Positions 18,330-27,845 are shown, numbered from the stretch's first letter. The stretch is DNA of 64,000 nt from Desulfospira joergensenii DSM 10085 (GCF_000420085.1 NZ_ATUG01000003.1:434001-498000); one strand, 5' to 3'. Notes: a model not told the origin generated them from the letters alone. Numbers and translations are program-made.

Positions 18330-19241
18330 TTATGTCAAAAAATCATTCACAATCTGTTGAGCCCTGGAGAACTCTTCGGGATTGACCCAGATGATTCCGG
18401 GTTCTTTTTTAAACCAGGTGAACTGGCGTTTGGCATATCTGCGGGTATCCCGTTTCAGCAGACGGACAGCCTCGTCAAGATCGACCTCTTCCTTTAAAAA
18501 CATGCCCATATGGCGGTAGCCGATGGACTGCATGGATTTGAGATCCAGGGAATACCCCTTTTCCACAAGATCCGCCACCTCCCTGAGCAGGCCCTGGTCC
18601 ATCATCATGTCCACTCGTTTATTGATCCTTTCATAGAGCCTCTCCCTGTCCATGGAGAGCCCCAGGGTCAGGCTTTCAAATTTTTGATCCTTGAAATCAT
18701 GGTCCTGCTGCTGGTGTGAAATGGGTTTGCCCGTGGTGGAATAGACCTCAAGAGCCCTGACCAGCCTGAAGCTGTCATTGGGGTGAATCTTTTGGGCGGC
18801 GGCCGGGTCACAGGCCTTGAGTTGCTCATACAAATATGAACTCCCCTTTTCATGAAGCTGTTCCGTAAGCCTGGAAATGGTTTTCTCGCACACCGGCCGG
18901 GACCGGAACAGACCGTAAAGAAGGGCCCGGATATAAAAACCCGTGCCCCCGGCAACAATGGGCATCTTCCCCTTTTTTGCCAGTTCATCAATGACCTGGC
19001 CGGCCTGCCGGGCGTATTGACCCGCATCAAATTCGATTTTCGGATCCAGGAAATCAACCATGTGGTGGACCACCTGTTCCCTTTCCTCTTCATCGGGCTT
19101 GGCCGTGCCGATATTCATATGCTTATAGATCTGCATGGAATCGGCCCCGATGATCTCCCCGTCAAAGGCCCGGGCAAGCCGGATGGCAAAACCGGTTTTT
19201 CCGATCCCTGTAGGGCCGCAGATGGTAAGTATTTTCTTCAT
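18330..19241 (-). CDS. miaA: tRNA dimethylallyltransferase
   Basis: 303 residues, normal length. P-loop GPTGIGKT (9-16), the DSMQIYKHMNIGTAKP motif, HHMVDFLDP, VAGGTGFYIRALL, then RRYAKRQFTWFKK near the C-terminus are all MiaA signatures. It adds dimethylallyl to A37 of tRNAs that read codons starting with U. The gene is divergent from the hdrA operon. Confidence 0.95.
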   Translation of the reverse strand: MKKILTICGPTGIGKTGFAIRLARAFDGEIIGADSMQIYKHMNIGTAKPDEEEREQVVHHMVDFLDPKIEFDAGQYARQAGQVIDELAKKGKMPIVAGGTGFYIRALLYGLFRSRPVCEKTISRLTEQLHEKGSSYLYEQLKACDPAAAQKIHPNDSFRLVRALEVYSTTGKPISHQQQDHDFKDQKFESLTLGLSMDRERLYERINKRVDMMMDQGLLREVADLVEKGYSLDLKSMQSIGYRHMGMFLKEEVDLDEAVRLLKRDTRRYAKRQFTWFKKEPGIIWVNPEEFSRAQQIVNDFLT

Positions 19242-19331
19242 ATCAAGTAGAGCCTGATCCGGTCCCGGTTTCCCGTGAACCCGGATAACTGACTGAATTG
19301 AATTTAGTCCTGCCTTTATACCAGGTTGAGG

Positions 19332-19361
19332 TTGACAATGGCTGAAATAGTGCCTTATAAC
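19332..19361 (+). promoter_or_regulatory. Putative promoter of the hdrA operon
   Basis: TTGACA at 19332-19337 and TTATAA/TATAAC at 19355-19361, with 17-18 bases between them, lie in the 244-base gap before hdrA. Both hexamers are close to consensus, which fits a strongly expressed energy-metabolism operon. Confidence 0.6.
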
Positions 19362-19485
19362 ATAAATCTTTAATCACGAACAACGGTTTAAGGGATGAAA
19401 AACCGGCTTTTGCCCGGGGGATCATACGTTAAACCCTTTGGCTATTTGTGCTTAGTTCCACGAACCCAAACAGGAGATATTGATA

Positions 19486-22400
19486 ATGGGAACTCAAACA
19501 ACCGGATCAGTGGTGGTGATCGGCGGCGGTATATCCGGCATGCTTTCTGCCCTTGATCTTGCAAATTCCGGATTTTATGTCTACCTGGTTGAAAAAGGTC
19601 CGTCCATCGGTGGGGTCATGTCCCAGCTGGACAAGACCTTTCCGACCAATGACTGTGCAATGTGAATTATCTCACCCACACTGGTCGAGGTCGGCCGGCA
19701 TTTAAATATTGAACTTTTAACCCTTTCAGAGGTTAAAAAAGTTGAAGGTGAAAAGGGCAATTTTCAGGTCGAAATCCTGAAAAAGCCCAGATATGTGAAC
19801 GAGGACCTCTGCGTGGGCTGCGGGGCCTGCACAGAGAAGTGCCCGGGTAAATTCGAGGACCAGTACAATGCCAATCTGGTCACAAGAACCGCCATCTATG
19901 TGGAATATCCCCAGGCAGTCCCCCTGAAATACGGAATCAATCCGGATGTCTGCCTCAAGCTGACCAAGGACAAATGCGGTACCTGCGAGGAGGTCTGTCC
20001 GGCAAACGCCATTGATTACGCCCAGACCGAACAAACTCTAACTGTCAATGCAGGTTCCATTATTCTGTCCCCGGGATTTGCCCCCTTTGATCCCACCCGG
20101 TTTGACAATTACCAGTATGCAAATTATCCCAACGTGGTGACCTCCATGGAGTTTGAGAGGATCCTTTCCGCCTCCGGCCCCACCATGGGACATGTGACCA
20201 CATTCCCCAAGCTGCCCTTAAAGCCCAAAAAGAAAAAGGACAAGGCCCTGGCGGAAAAACGGAAAGATCCCAAGAAGATCGCCTGGTTCCAGTGCGTGGG
20301 ATCCAGGGATGTGAATAAATGCGACAATGCATACTGCTCTTCGGTCTGCTGCATGTACGCGGTCAAGGAAGCCATCATTGCCAAGGAACATGCCGGAGGA
20401 GACCTGGACTGCTCCATCTTCTTCATGGACATGAGGACCCCGGGCAAGGAGTTTGAAAAATATTACGAGAACGCCAAGGACAAACACGGGATCAACTTTA
20501 TCCGTTCCCGGGTCCACACGGTGACCGAAGACCGGGATACCCACGATCTCAACATCCAGTACGTGGATGAACAGGGCAATATGGTCAATGACGCCTTTGA
20601 TATGATCGTTCTCTCCGTAGGCCTTGAAATCACCCAGCAGACAAAGGATCTTGCCGACCGTCTGGGGATTGAACTTACGGAAAGCGGTTTCTGCAAGACC
20701 GATTCCTTTGAACCGGTGTCCACCACCCGGGACGGTATCTACGTTTCCGGTGTATTCAACAACCCCAAGGATATCCCGGAATCTGTCCTGGATGCCAGTG
20801 CGGCTGCCTCGGCTGCCGGGGATGCCTTAAGCGAGGCCCGGAACACCCTGACCAAGGAAGTGGAGACCATCTCCGAGACCAATGTAATCGGGGAGCGGCC
20901 GAGAATCGGGGTATTTATCTGTGACTGCGGATCCAATATCAAGGGCGTGGTGGACTGCGCCCATGTCACGGAATATGCGGCCGGTCTGCCCTATGTGGAA
21001 TTTGCCGACGAAGCCATGTATGCCTGCTCCCAGGATGCCCAGGACAAGATGGTGGAGTACATCAAAGAAAAGAACCTCAACCGCATCGTGGTGGCGGCCT
21101 GTACCCCTAAAACCCATGAGCCTCTGTTCCAGGAAACTCTGAAAAACGCAGGACTGAACAAGTACCTGTTTGAGATGACCAATATCCGGAACCACAACTC
21201 CTGGGTCCACAAGAACAACCCGGAGATCGCCACATCCAAGGCTAAGGACCTGGTAAGAATGGCCGTGGCCAAGGCAGCCCTGGCCGAGCCCCTCAACGAG
21301 GAAAAGATCAACGTCAACGATACGGTCATGGTCATCGGCGGCGGACTCGCCGGCATGACAGCGGCCAAGAGTCTGGCCACCCAGGGGTATGAAACCCACA
21401 TCGTTGAAAAAGAAGAAAAACTCGGGGGACAGGCCCTGAACCTGTATAAGACCCCCCAGGGTGAGGATATCCAGGAAAAGCTCACGGAATTGGTCCGGGA
21501 AATCGAGGCCAATGACAAGATCACGGTCCATACCAACACCACACTTGAATCAGTGGACGGATTTGTGGGCAATTTTAAATCCAGCCTGCAAAAGGACGGA
21601 AAGCCCTTTGAACTCGAATACGGGGTCAGTGTTATGGCCACCGGGGCCCGTGCCTTTGAACCGGACGAGTATCAATTCGGCAAGGACGACAGGATCATCA
21701 CCACCCTGGACCTGGACAGGATGTTCATGGAAAAGGACAGCCGGCTGGACCAGGTAAAATCCGCCGTCTTTATCCAGTGCGTGGGCTCCAGGCAGCCGGA
21801 CCGGCCCTATTGTTCCCGGGTCTGCTGCACCCATTCTATTGATAACGCCCTAGAACTGAAAAAGAAAGATCCCGGCATGGATGTCTTTATCCTTTATAGA
21901 GATATCCGGACCTACGGGGAACGGGAACTTCTCTATAAAAAGGCAAGGGAAATGGGGGTGATCTTTATCCGGTATGAAAGGGATAGGAAACCCGAGGTCT
22001 CTTTTGATAAGGATAGCGTAAAGATTAACCTCATTGACCATGTCCTGAACCGACCCGTCACCATTGAAGCGGATCTTCTGACTCTGGCTACGGCCATCAT
22101 TCCCAATCGGGATGACCGGCTGGCCAATTTTTACAAGGTCCCCCTCAATGATGAGGGCTTTTTCGTTGAAAAACATGCCAAACTGGGCCCGGCCGAGTTT
22201 GCCACTGACGGGGTTTTTGTCGCCGGTTCCGGCCACTATCCCAAACCCCTCAACGAGGCTGCCACCCAGGGACGGGCTGCCGCATCCAGGGCACTGACCC
22301 TGCTGGCCAAAAAGGACAGCCTGTTCACCTCGGGCACCATTGCCAGGGTGGATCAGATGAAATGCTCTGCCTGCGGGGTATGCGTATCCATCTGTCCCTA

Positions 22401-22578
22401 TTCCGCTCCCGGTTTTGTGGCCGAAGGACGGTTCCAGGGCAAGGCCGAAGTCAATGCCGTCCTGTGCAAGGGCTGCGGACTCTGCGTGGCTTCCTGCCGG
22501 TCGGGCGCCATCCACCTTAAAGGATTTGATACCAATCAGATTTTTTCACAAATTTACGCTTTGGGTGAAGCAGGATAA
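19486..22578 (+). CDS. hdrA: Selenocysteine-containing HdrA-like FAD/Fe-S protein
   Basis: 1030 residues when the in-frame TGA at 19663-19665 is read as Sec (U60). Before the TGA: FAD motif VVVIGGGISGML and DKTFPTNDCAM. After it, the same frame continues with IISPTLVEVGRH, so U60 takes the place of Cys in the conserved NDCxMCIxSP motif. Later: ferredoxin cysteines CVGCGACTEKCP (about 109-120) and CGTCEEVCP, a second FAD/NAD motif VIGGGLAGMTAA (about 616), and a C-terminal two-cluster ferredoxin (from about 960: CSACGVCVSICP, CKGCGLCVASC). The length and the two flavin modules point to a duplicated, fused HdrA. Start ATG 19486 has CAGGAG upstream. HdrA is the flavin-bifurcating subunit of heterodisulfide reductase complexes. 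Confidence 0.92.
19681..19698 (+). promoter_or_regulatory. Putative bacterial SECIS hairpin of hdrA
   Basis: Starting 15 bases after the UGA, CUGGUC pairs with GGCCGG (six pairs, two of them G-U) around the loop GAGGUC. The AGGUC in the loop recalls the E. coli fdhF SECIS loop, where SelB binds. The distance and size fit bacterial SECIS elements. Confidence 0.65.
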
Positions 22579-22592
22579 AGGAGAAAAAATTC

Positions 22593-23015
22593 ATGTCTGA
22601 AGAAAATATTAAAATCGTCAGTTTCCTGTGCAATTGGTGTTCCTACGGGGCCGCCGACCTGGCAGGGGTGAGCCGGATGGAATACCCGGCCGATATCCGG
22701 GTGATCCGGATTCCCTGCACCGGACGGATGAGCCCGAAATTCATCCTCTCCTCCCTGCGGGAAGGGGCAGATGCGGTCTGGGTATCCGGCTGACATCCCG
22801 GCGAATGCCATTACCTGGACGGTAATTACTATGCACGCAGGAAGTTTGCTTTGATGGGAAATCTACTGGAACACATGGGGATCGAAAGGGACCGGGTTCA
22901 TTTTTCCTGGATCTCTTCCGCCGAAGCCACCAAGTTCGTGGATGTGGTCAAAGAGATTACGGACAAGGTCCGGGCTTTGGGACCCAACAAAAAATTTGTA
23001 AAGGACTACAGCTGA
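22593..23015 (+). CDS. Selenocysteine-containing MvhD/FlxD-type [2Fe-2S] protein
   Basis: 140 residues when the TGA at 22791-22793 is read as Sec (U67). The frame has CNWCSYGAADLAG at the start, RIPCTGRMSPKFIL, then VSG-U-HPGECHYLDGNYYARRK, exactly where MvhD/FlxD proteins carry a conserved Cys (GCHPGDCHY). It ends at TGA 23013, overlapping the next ATG. Family role: a [2Fe-2S] adaptor that passes electrons from an electron-input module to HdrA. Start ATG 22593, 14 bases after the hdrA stop, with AAAGGAG upstream. Ordinary gene calling would report only the first 66 residues. Confidence 0.92.
22810..22826 (+). promoter_or_regulatory. Putative bacterial SECIS hairpin of mvhD
   Basis: Starting 16 bases after the UGA, ATTACC pairs perfectly with GGTAAT around the five-base loop TGGAC. 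Position and stem length are typical of bacterial SECIS elements. Confidence 0.6.
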
Positions 23016-23962
23016 TGGATACTTGCATCGAAAAAATTAGACAGCTCTCTGCCGACCTGCTGGAAAAGGGTGAGGTGGATCAGGTGATCGGTTTTGCTGA
23101 AGGAACCATTCCCATGGCCGCAAGTCCCGTTGCCGTCAGATCCGGTGCAGATGTGGCAAAACTGACCTTCAATTCCACATGCGGGCTCAACCTTGCCAAT
23201 TACATCCGCGGACTCAAGGGAAAGACAGGCGTGATCGCCAAGGGGTGCGATTCCAGAAACATTGTCACCCACATCGTTGAAAACCAGGTCCAGCGGAATC
23301 AGATCTACATCATCGGCGTGCCCTGCACGGGCATGGTGGACAAGAGAAAGATCGCCGCCCTTTTTGAGGATGAGATCACAGGCTTCACAGAGGCAGACGG
23401 GAAGATCATTGTTACTTCGGCTTCAAAGGAAGAGACACTTCAAAAGGCGGATGTTCTGCGGGACAACTGCAGATATTGCACCCATCCCAATCCGGTTCTC
23501 TTTGACGTCATGGCCGGAGAGGAGATTGAAACGCCGGCCCTGGACAACCCGTTCCCGGATGTGGATGAAATAGAGGCCCTGGATACTGAAGCCCGGTGGG
23601 CCCATTTTGAAGAATTAACAGCCAATTGCATCCGCTGTTACGCCTGCAGGAATGCCTGCCCGCTCTGTTACTGCCCCACCTGTTTTGTGGACGAATCCGG
23701 CCCCCAGTGGGTGGGCAAGGGCCAGGACAAGACCGATGTTCAGACCTTTCATTTCTTACGGGCATTTCATTGTGCCGGCCGCTGCACCGACTGCGGCGCC
23801 TGCGTGGAGGCCTGCCCCATGGGCATCAACGTCCGGGATTTTACCCGAAAGCTCAACAAGGACGCCCTGGATCTCTTCGGCTGGGAAGCCGGCCTTGATC
23901 TCAGTAAACGTCCTCCTCTGGATGCGTACAGTCCGGAAGATCCAAATGATTTTATCAAGTAG
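23015..23962 (+). CDS. FlxC-like protein (FrhB-like domain plus ferredoxin)
   Basis: 315 residues. The N-terminal half resembles coenzyme F420 hydrogenase/dehydrogenase beta (FrhB) proteins (VIAKGCDSRNIVTHIVE, then IIGVPCTGMVD, and DNCRYC). The C-terminal half has two cluster motifs, CIRCYACRNACPLCYC (about 206-221) and CTDCGACVEACP (about 256). It sits in the hdrA-mvhD-flx operon with a TGATG overlap. By comparison with Flx-Hdr complexes of sulfate reducers, it should belong to the electron-input module for NAD(P)H or ferredoxin. An F420-linked role is not supported by anything else here. Confidence 0.75.
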   Translation: MDTCIEKIRQLSADLLEKGEVDQVIGFAEGTIPMAASPVAVRSGADVAKLTFNSTCGLNLANYIRGLKGKTGVIAKGCDSRNIVTHIVENQVQRNQIYIIGVPCTGMVDKRKIAALFEDEITGFTEADGKIIVTSASKEETLQKADVLRDNCRYCTHPNPVLFDVMAGEEIETPALDNPFPDVDEIEALDTEARWAHFEELTANCIRCYACRNACPLCYCPTCFVDESGPQWVGKGQDKTDVQTFHFLRAFHCAGRCTDCGACVEACPMGINVRDFTRKLNKDALDLFGWEAGLDLSKRPPLDAYSPEDPNDFIK

Positions 23963-23977
23963 AGAAAAGGGATTGCC

Positions 23978-25030
23978 ATGAACTTTATAAATATTGATAA
24001 AAAAGACTGGGCCCAGGGCATTGATAAATCCAGGGGAAGCTATCGCCTATTCGGTCCGGTGACCAGTGACAACGGCTGTATATTCAAAGAACTTGAAAAC
24101 GATACCCAGCCGGAAATGGACGCCCCGGATACGGTCATGTCGGCCAAATCCGTTCTCTTTCCCCAGACGGAAAAAATATTGGTCACCACCCTGGATGAAT
24201 CCAAGGATGACCATCATATCATGAAACGGGCCGGAAACGACCTCTCCCCAAGGGCTGTTCTGGGAATCCGGCCCTATGATGCCAAGGCGGTTCAGCTAGT
24301 CAAGATGAACTTTGACACCGAGGATTACCGGGACCCTTACTGGTGCGACGCCTATGAAGCCACCACCTTTGTGGGCCTGGCCGTCAACAAACCCGGCCCA
24401 TTTGATTTCAGCCTTTCCGCCGGCACAGGACCCTTTTCCGAAGAGGGTCTGGATATTCTTCTGGCCGATATGGACGACAAGTACCTGGCAAAGATCCTCA
24501 CCCCCAAGGGCGAGGCCTATGCCGCGGCCTGCGGGTTTTCCGGGGCAGCCGATGAAAAAGAGAGCCGGGCTTTGTTCGACATTCTCAGGAAAGAGGCTGA
24601 AAAGTCAATTACCTCCCAGGTTCCAACCGGCGGACTCAAGGAAAAGACCATATTGGATCTCCACGAGGCCCCATTCTGGGACGATATTGCCTTTTCATGC
24701 ATCAACTGCGGCACCTGTACCTTTGTCTGCCCCACCTGCTGGTGCTTTGACATCCAGGACGAGACCAAACTCAAAGAATCAAGCCGGTTTCGAAACTGGG
24801 ACACCTGCATGTCTCCTCTGTTCACCCACCACGCCTCGGGCCACAATCCAAGGGGGGTCAAGGTCCAGAGAGTGAGGCAGCGGTTCATGCACAAACTGAA
24901 ATACTTTCTGGACAAATATGATGCCGGGATCATGTGCGTGGGATGCGGCCGGTGTGTCAAGAGCTGCCCCGTGAACATCGACATCCGCCAGGTATGCAAG
25001 ACCATGAACAATTACGAGAAAGCTGAATAG
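23978..25030 (+). CDS. FlxB-like 4Fe-4S protein (AsrA/HydB-type)
   Basis: 350 residues. The N-terminal region (GPVTSDNGCIFKEL, GIRPYDAKAVQLV) is typical of the anaerobic sulfite reductase A / sulfhydrogenase beta family. Two [4Fe-4S] motifs lie at the C-terminal half: CINCGTCTFVCPTCWCFD (about 244-261) and CVGCGRCVKSCPVNIDIRQ (about 326-344). It most likely passes electrons between the flavin subunit FlxA and FlxC/HdrA. Sulfite reductase function is unlikely, because no AsrC catalytic subunit is present. Confidence 0.78.
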   Translation: MNFINIDKKDWAQGIDKSRGSYRLFGPVTSDNGCIFKELENDTQPEMDAPDTVMSAKSVLFPQTEKILVTTLDESKDDHHIMKRAGNDLSPRAVLGIRPYDAKAVQLVKMNFDTEDYRDPYWCDAYEATTFVGLAVNKPGPFDFSLSAGTGPFSEEGLDILLADMDDKYLAKILTPKGEAYAAACGFSGAADEKESRALFDILRKEAEKSITSQVPTGGLKEKTILDLHEAPFWDDIAFSCINCGTCTFVCPTCWCFDIQDETKLKESSRFRNWDTCMSPLFTHHASGHNPRGVKVQRVRQRFMHKLKYFLDKYDAGIMCVGCGRCVKSCPVNIDIRQVCKTMNNYEKAE

Positions 25031-25050
25031 CGAACAAAGGAGGAAACACC

Positions 25051-25896
25051 ATGGAAAACCCCTATCTGCCCTACCCGGTTCGCATTGATGATATAGAGGT
25101 GGCAACGGAAGACAAATCCCTGAAAACCTTTACATTTGTTTTTCTGAACCCGGAAGATGAAGAAAAGTTTGCCTATAAAGCCGGCCAGTTTGCCGAATTG
25201 TCCATCCCCGGGGTGGGAGAAATTCCCATTGGAATCGCCTCTTCCCCGGTTGAAAAGGGCTTTGTTAAATTCACCGTGTTTCGGACCGGTGTGGTTACCT
25301 CCCATCTGCACAATATGAAAAAGGGAGATATCATGGGCATCCGGGGCCCCATGGGCAACTGGTATCCCTGGGAAACCCTTGAAAACAAAAACGTGGTCAT
25401 CATCGGCGGCGGATTTGCCTTTACAACCCTGCGCTCTTCCATCGTCTATATGCTTGATCCGGCCAACCGGGATAAGTTTAAGAATATAGACGTGGTATAC
25501 GGGGCCCGGTCTCCTGGCATGCTTCTTTACCGGGAAGAGCTCTACGACTGGGAAAAACGGTCTGACATAAATATGCATATCACCGTGGACGGCACCGATG
25601 ATCCGGACTGGAAATACCATGTGGGATTCGTTCCCCAGGTCGTGGAGCAGAATGCTCCCAAGGCCGATGAAGATACCTATGCCATTGTCTGCGGGCCTCC
25701 CATCATGATCAAATTTACCCAGCCGGCCCTCACCCAGCTGGGATACAAACCCGATCAGATCATCATGTCTCTGGAGAACCGGATGAAGTGCGGAATCGGA
25801 ATGTGCGGAAGGTGTAATATCGGAAAGGAACTGGTCTGCAAAGACGGTCCGGTTTTTACTTTGGAACAGATCAATCTCACCCCCAAAGAATACTAA
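25051..25896 (+). CDS. FlxA-like FAD/NAD(P)-binding oxidoreductase
   Basis: 281 residues of the ferredoxin-NADP reductase/PyrK/AsrB superfamily. An FAD-binding barrel (AGQFAELSIPGVGEIPIGIAS) is followed by a nucleotide-binding domain (VVIIGGGFAFTTLRSS, VYGARSPGMLLYREEL) and a C-terminal [2Fe-2S] motif KCGIGMCGRCNIGKELVCKDGP. AAAGGAGG precedes the start. Last gene of the operon; predicted to take electrons from NADH or NADPH and feed the bifurcating HdrA. No terminator is obvious before the dsrC promoter. Confidence 0.82.
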   Translation: MENPYLPYPVRIDDIEVATEDKSLKTFTFVFLNPEDEEKFAYKAGQFAELSIPGVGEIPIGIASSPVEKGFVKFTVFRTGVVTSHLHNMKKGDIMGIRGPMGNWYPWETLENKNVVIIGGGFAFTTLRSSIVYMLDPANRDKFKNIDVVYGARSPGMLLYREELYDWEKRSDINMHITVDGTDDPDWKYHVGFVPQVVEQNAPKADEDTYAIVCGPPIMIKFTQPALTQLGYKPDQIIMSLENRMKCGIGMCGRCNIGKELVCKDGPVFTLEQINLTPKEY

Positions 25897-25948
25897 TATA
25901 CCGGTGTTTTTAATGGTGAGTATTTTTAAAAAGAACCAGGATTCTTTG

Positions 25949-25977
25949 TTGACAATAGTAGATTGCTGAGCTATGTT
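25949..25977 (+). promoter_or_regulatory. Putative dsrC promoter
   Basis: TTGACA (25949-25954) and TATGTT (25972-25977) are 17 bases apart, and lie in the 172-base gap before dsrC. This makes dsrC a separate transcription unit from flxA. Confidence 0.6.
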
Positions 25978-26068
25978 AAGTTCTCAATTATCATAGGCTA
26001 ACCTTTAAAGCAAAGACGGCTATGTCTTAAGATGATAGTAAAAAAACTTTTACAGGAGGAATTTTTAA

Positions 26069-26386
26069 ATGGCAACAATCGAGTTTAACGGGAAGAGTTT
26101 CGAAATTGATGAAGACGGTTTCCTTCTCGACTACAATCTTTATTCAGAAGAATGGGTAGAATACGTTAAATCCCAGGAAGGCATCGAAGAGATGTCAGAC
26201 GAACACTGGCAGGTCGTTAAGGTTCTCCAGGACTACTACGAGAAAAACGGTATCGCACCCATGGTACGGGTACTGTCCAAACTTACCAAGTTCAAACTGA
26301 AACACATCTACGAACTCTTCCCCTCAGGACCGGGTAAAGGCGCCTGTAAAATGGCTGGTCTGCCCAAACCGACCGGATGTGTATAG
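26069..26386 (+). CDS. dsrC: DsrC sulfur carrier protein
   Basis: 105 residues, full DsrC length. The flexible C-terminal arm is CKMAGLPKPTGCV: two cysteines separated by 10 residues with the last at the penultimate position, as in true DsrC and unlike single-Cys TusE. In sulfate reducers DsrC carries the sulfur from DsrAB as a trisulfide that is reduced by membrane complexes; Hdr-like proteins have been proposed as partners for DsrC. A strong AGGAGG precedes the ATG. It stands alone with its own promoter and terminator, as dsrC often does, next to the hdrA/flx operon. Confidence 0.95.
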   Translation: MATIEFNGKSFEIDEDGFLLDYNLYSEEWVEYVKSQEGIEEMSDEHWQVVKVLQDYYEKNGIAPMVRVLSKLTKFKLKHIYELFPSGPGKGACKMAGLPKPTGCV

Positions 26387-26436
26387 TACATCTGAACAAA
26401 ACCAAGCAAAGAAATTCTAGATCCATCTAAATAAAA

Positions 26437-26466
26437 GGGGCTCTGTCTGTAAACAGAGCCCCTTTT
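26437..26466 (+). terminator. Terminator after dsrC
   Basis: A 10-bp perfect stem (GGGGCTCTGT / ACAGAGCCCC) with a 6-base loop is followed by TTTT and preceded by AAAA, 50 bases after the dsrC stop. Probably Rho-independent and possibly bidirectional. Confidence 0.85.
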
Positions 26467-26509
26467 GTTGTATGCTGGGACCCGGCAGAAAAGACCCCCA
26501 GGAGTTCAT

Positions 26510-26986
26510 ATGTCCCTGAAAAATTCCCCTCCTTCGCCCATTGATGAGGCGGATAAGAGGATACTTAACACCATCCAGACGGATTTTCCCATTGATGCCA
26601 GACCTTACAGGATCCTGGCAGACCGCTTGAACATGAACGAGGACCAGCTGATAAAGCGGATAAAGGCTCTCAAGGATGAAGGGATCATCCGGAGAATCGG
26701 CGGGAATTTCAGCCCGGACCGTCTGGGATATTATTCCACCCTGTGCGCCGCAAAGGTGGACCCGGAGAAAGTCGATCTTTTCACCCGGACCGTCAATGCC
26801 TATTCCGGAGTGACCCACAATTATCAGCGGGACCACTCCTTCAATATCTGGTTTACCTTTATTGCCCCGTCAAGGGAAATGATCCAGGAGAGTCTTGAGG
26901 AGATATCCCGTAAAACAGGAGTCGATACCATTCTCAACCTGCCGGCCACCCGACTCTTCAAAATTTCCGCCAATTTCAGGCTATGA
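26510..26986 (+). CDS. Siroheme decarboxylase subunit (AhbA/AhbB-like)
   Basis: 158 residues from the ATG at 26510 (CAGGAG upstream); an upstream in-frame start would overlap the dsrC terminator. An AsnC/Lrp-type HTH (about 12-65, DEADKRILNTIQTDFPIDARPYRILADRL, then IIRRIGGNFSPDRLGY) is followed by an Lrp ligand-like domain with HNYQRDHSFNIWFT. The conserved RDH.YN.WFT pattern is that of NirDL/Ahb siroheme decarboxylases rather than DNA-binding Lrp. Role: siroheme to didecarboxysiroheme in the alternative heme pathway. Whether it is AhbA or AhbB is unclear, and the partner is not next to it. Confidence 0.8.
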   Translation: MSLKNSPPSPIDEADKRILNTIQTDFPIDARPYRILADRLNMNEDQLIKRIKALKDEGIIRRIGGNFSPDRLGYYSTLCAAKVDPEKVDLFTRTVNAYSGVTHNYQRDHSFNIWFTFIAPSREMIQESLEEISRKTGVDTILNLPATRLFKISANFRL

Positions 26987-27798
26987 AAAAGCTGACCCTT
27001 GCCCTTGTCGTTCAAAACTGTGTTGCAGGGGAATTTGAAATAAATTTAAACTCCACAATCGACTTCGTTTCCAGGGCGGCCGTCGACAAGGCTGATATCA
27101 TCATTTTCCCGGAGATGAACCTCACCGGATATACCGCCGGCAAGAAGATCAGGCAGATTGCCCGTCCCCTCAGCGATCAAATCACGGAAAAGTTTTCATC
27201 CCTGGCCGGAAATCTGGGGATCACCATTCTCACCGGTCTTGCGGAACAGGTGTCAGGTGATGAAGACCGCATTTACGCGAGTCATCTCGTGTTTCATCCT
27301 GGTAAACCGGTGGAAATCTATCGGAAAATTCACACGGCTCCCAATGAAAAACCTTATTTCTCTGCCGGACATGAGGCCCGGATTTTTTCGGGCCGCCAAT
27401 TGAAATTCGGGATCCAGCTCTGTTACGACGCTCATTTTCCGGAATTGTCCACGGCCATGGCCGAGCAGGAGGCAGATGTGATTTTTCTTCCCCATGCCTC
27501 ACCCAGGGGAAGCTCCCGGGAGAAATACGAGTCCTGGATGCGTCACCTCAGTGCCCGGGCCTTTGACAACGGAATCTTTATCGCCGCTGTTAACCAGACC
27601 GGCGATAACGGGACCGGGTTGAATTTTCCGGGACTCGCCCTGGTCCTGGGACCTGACGGGAATATCGTATCCCGGTCCCTTGACAACAAAGAGCAGATCC
27701 ACAGGGTTGAACTCGACCCTGAAATCCTGGAGCATGTGCGCTCCCACAGGATGCGGTATTTTCTTCCCAACCGGAGAAGAGATCTTTTTCCCCTGTAA
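26983..27798 (+). CDS. Carbon-nitrogen hydrolase (nitrilase/omega-amidase family)
   Basis: 271 residues with the Glu-Lys-Cys triad: FPEMNLTGY (Glu about 44), YRKIHTAPNE (Lys about 110) and LCYDAHFPEL (Cys about 146). The family hydrolyses amides or nitriles; omega-amidases and N-carbamoyl hydrolases are close. Substrate unknown. Its start overlaps the ahb stop (ATGA), so it is coupled to that gene, though a shared pathway is not evident. Confidence 0.85.
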   Translation: MKKLTLALVVQNCVAGEFEINLNSTIDFVSRAAVDKADIIIFPEMNLTGYTAGKKIRQIARPLSDQITEKFSSLAGNLGITILTGLAEQVSGDEDRIYASHLVFHPGKPVEIYRKIHTAPNEKPYFSAGHEARIFSGRQLKFGIQLCYDAHFPELSTAMAEQEADVIFLPHASPRGSSREKYESWMRHLSARAFDNGIFIAAVNQTGDNGTGLNFPGLALVLGPDGNIVSRSLDNKEQIHRVELDPEILEHVRSHRMRYFLPNRRRDLFPL

Positions 27799-27845
27799 GA
27801 GGGTTGAACGGGATGGAAGGGAATCCATCCATCCCCAGTCTTGAT

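Noticed and set aside
19486..19665. hdrA as two genes or a frameshift/nonsense pseudogene
   Set aside because: The frame continues exactly with HdrA sequence after TGA, a Cys position is replaced, and a SECIS-like hairpin follows. The same pattern recurs in mvhD.
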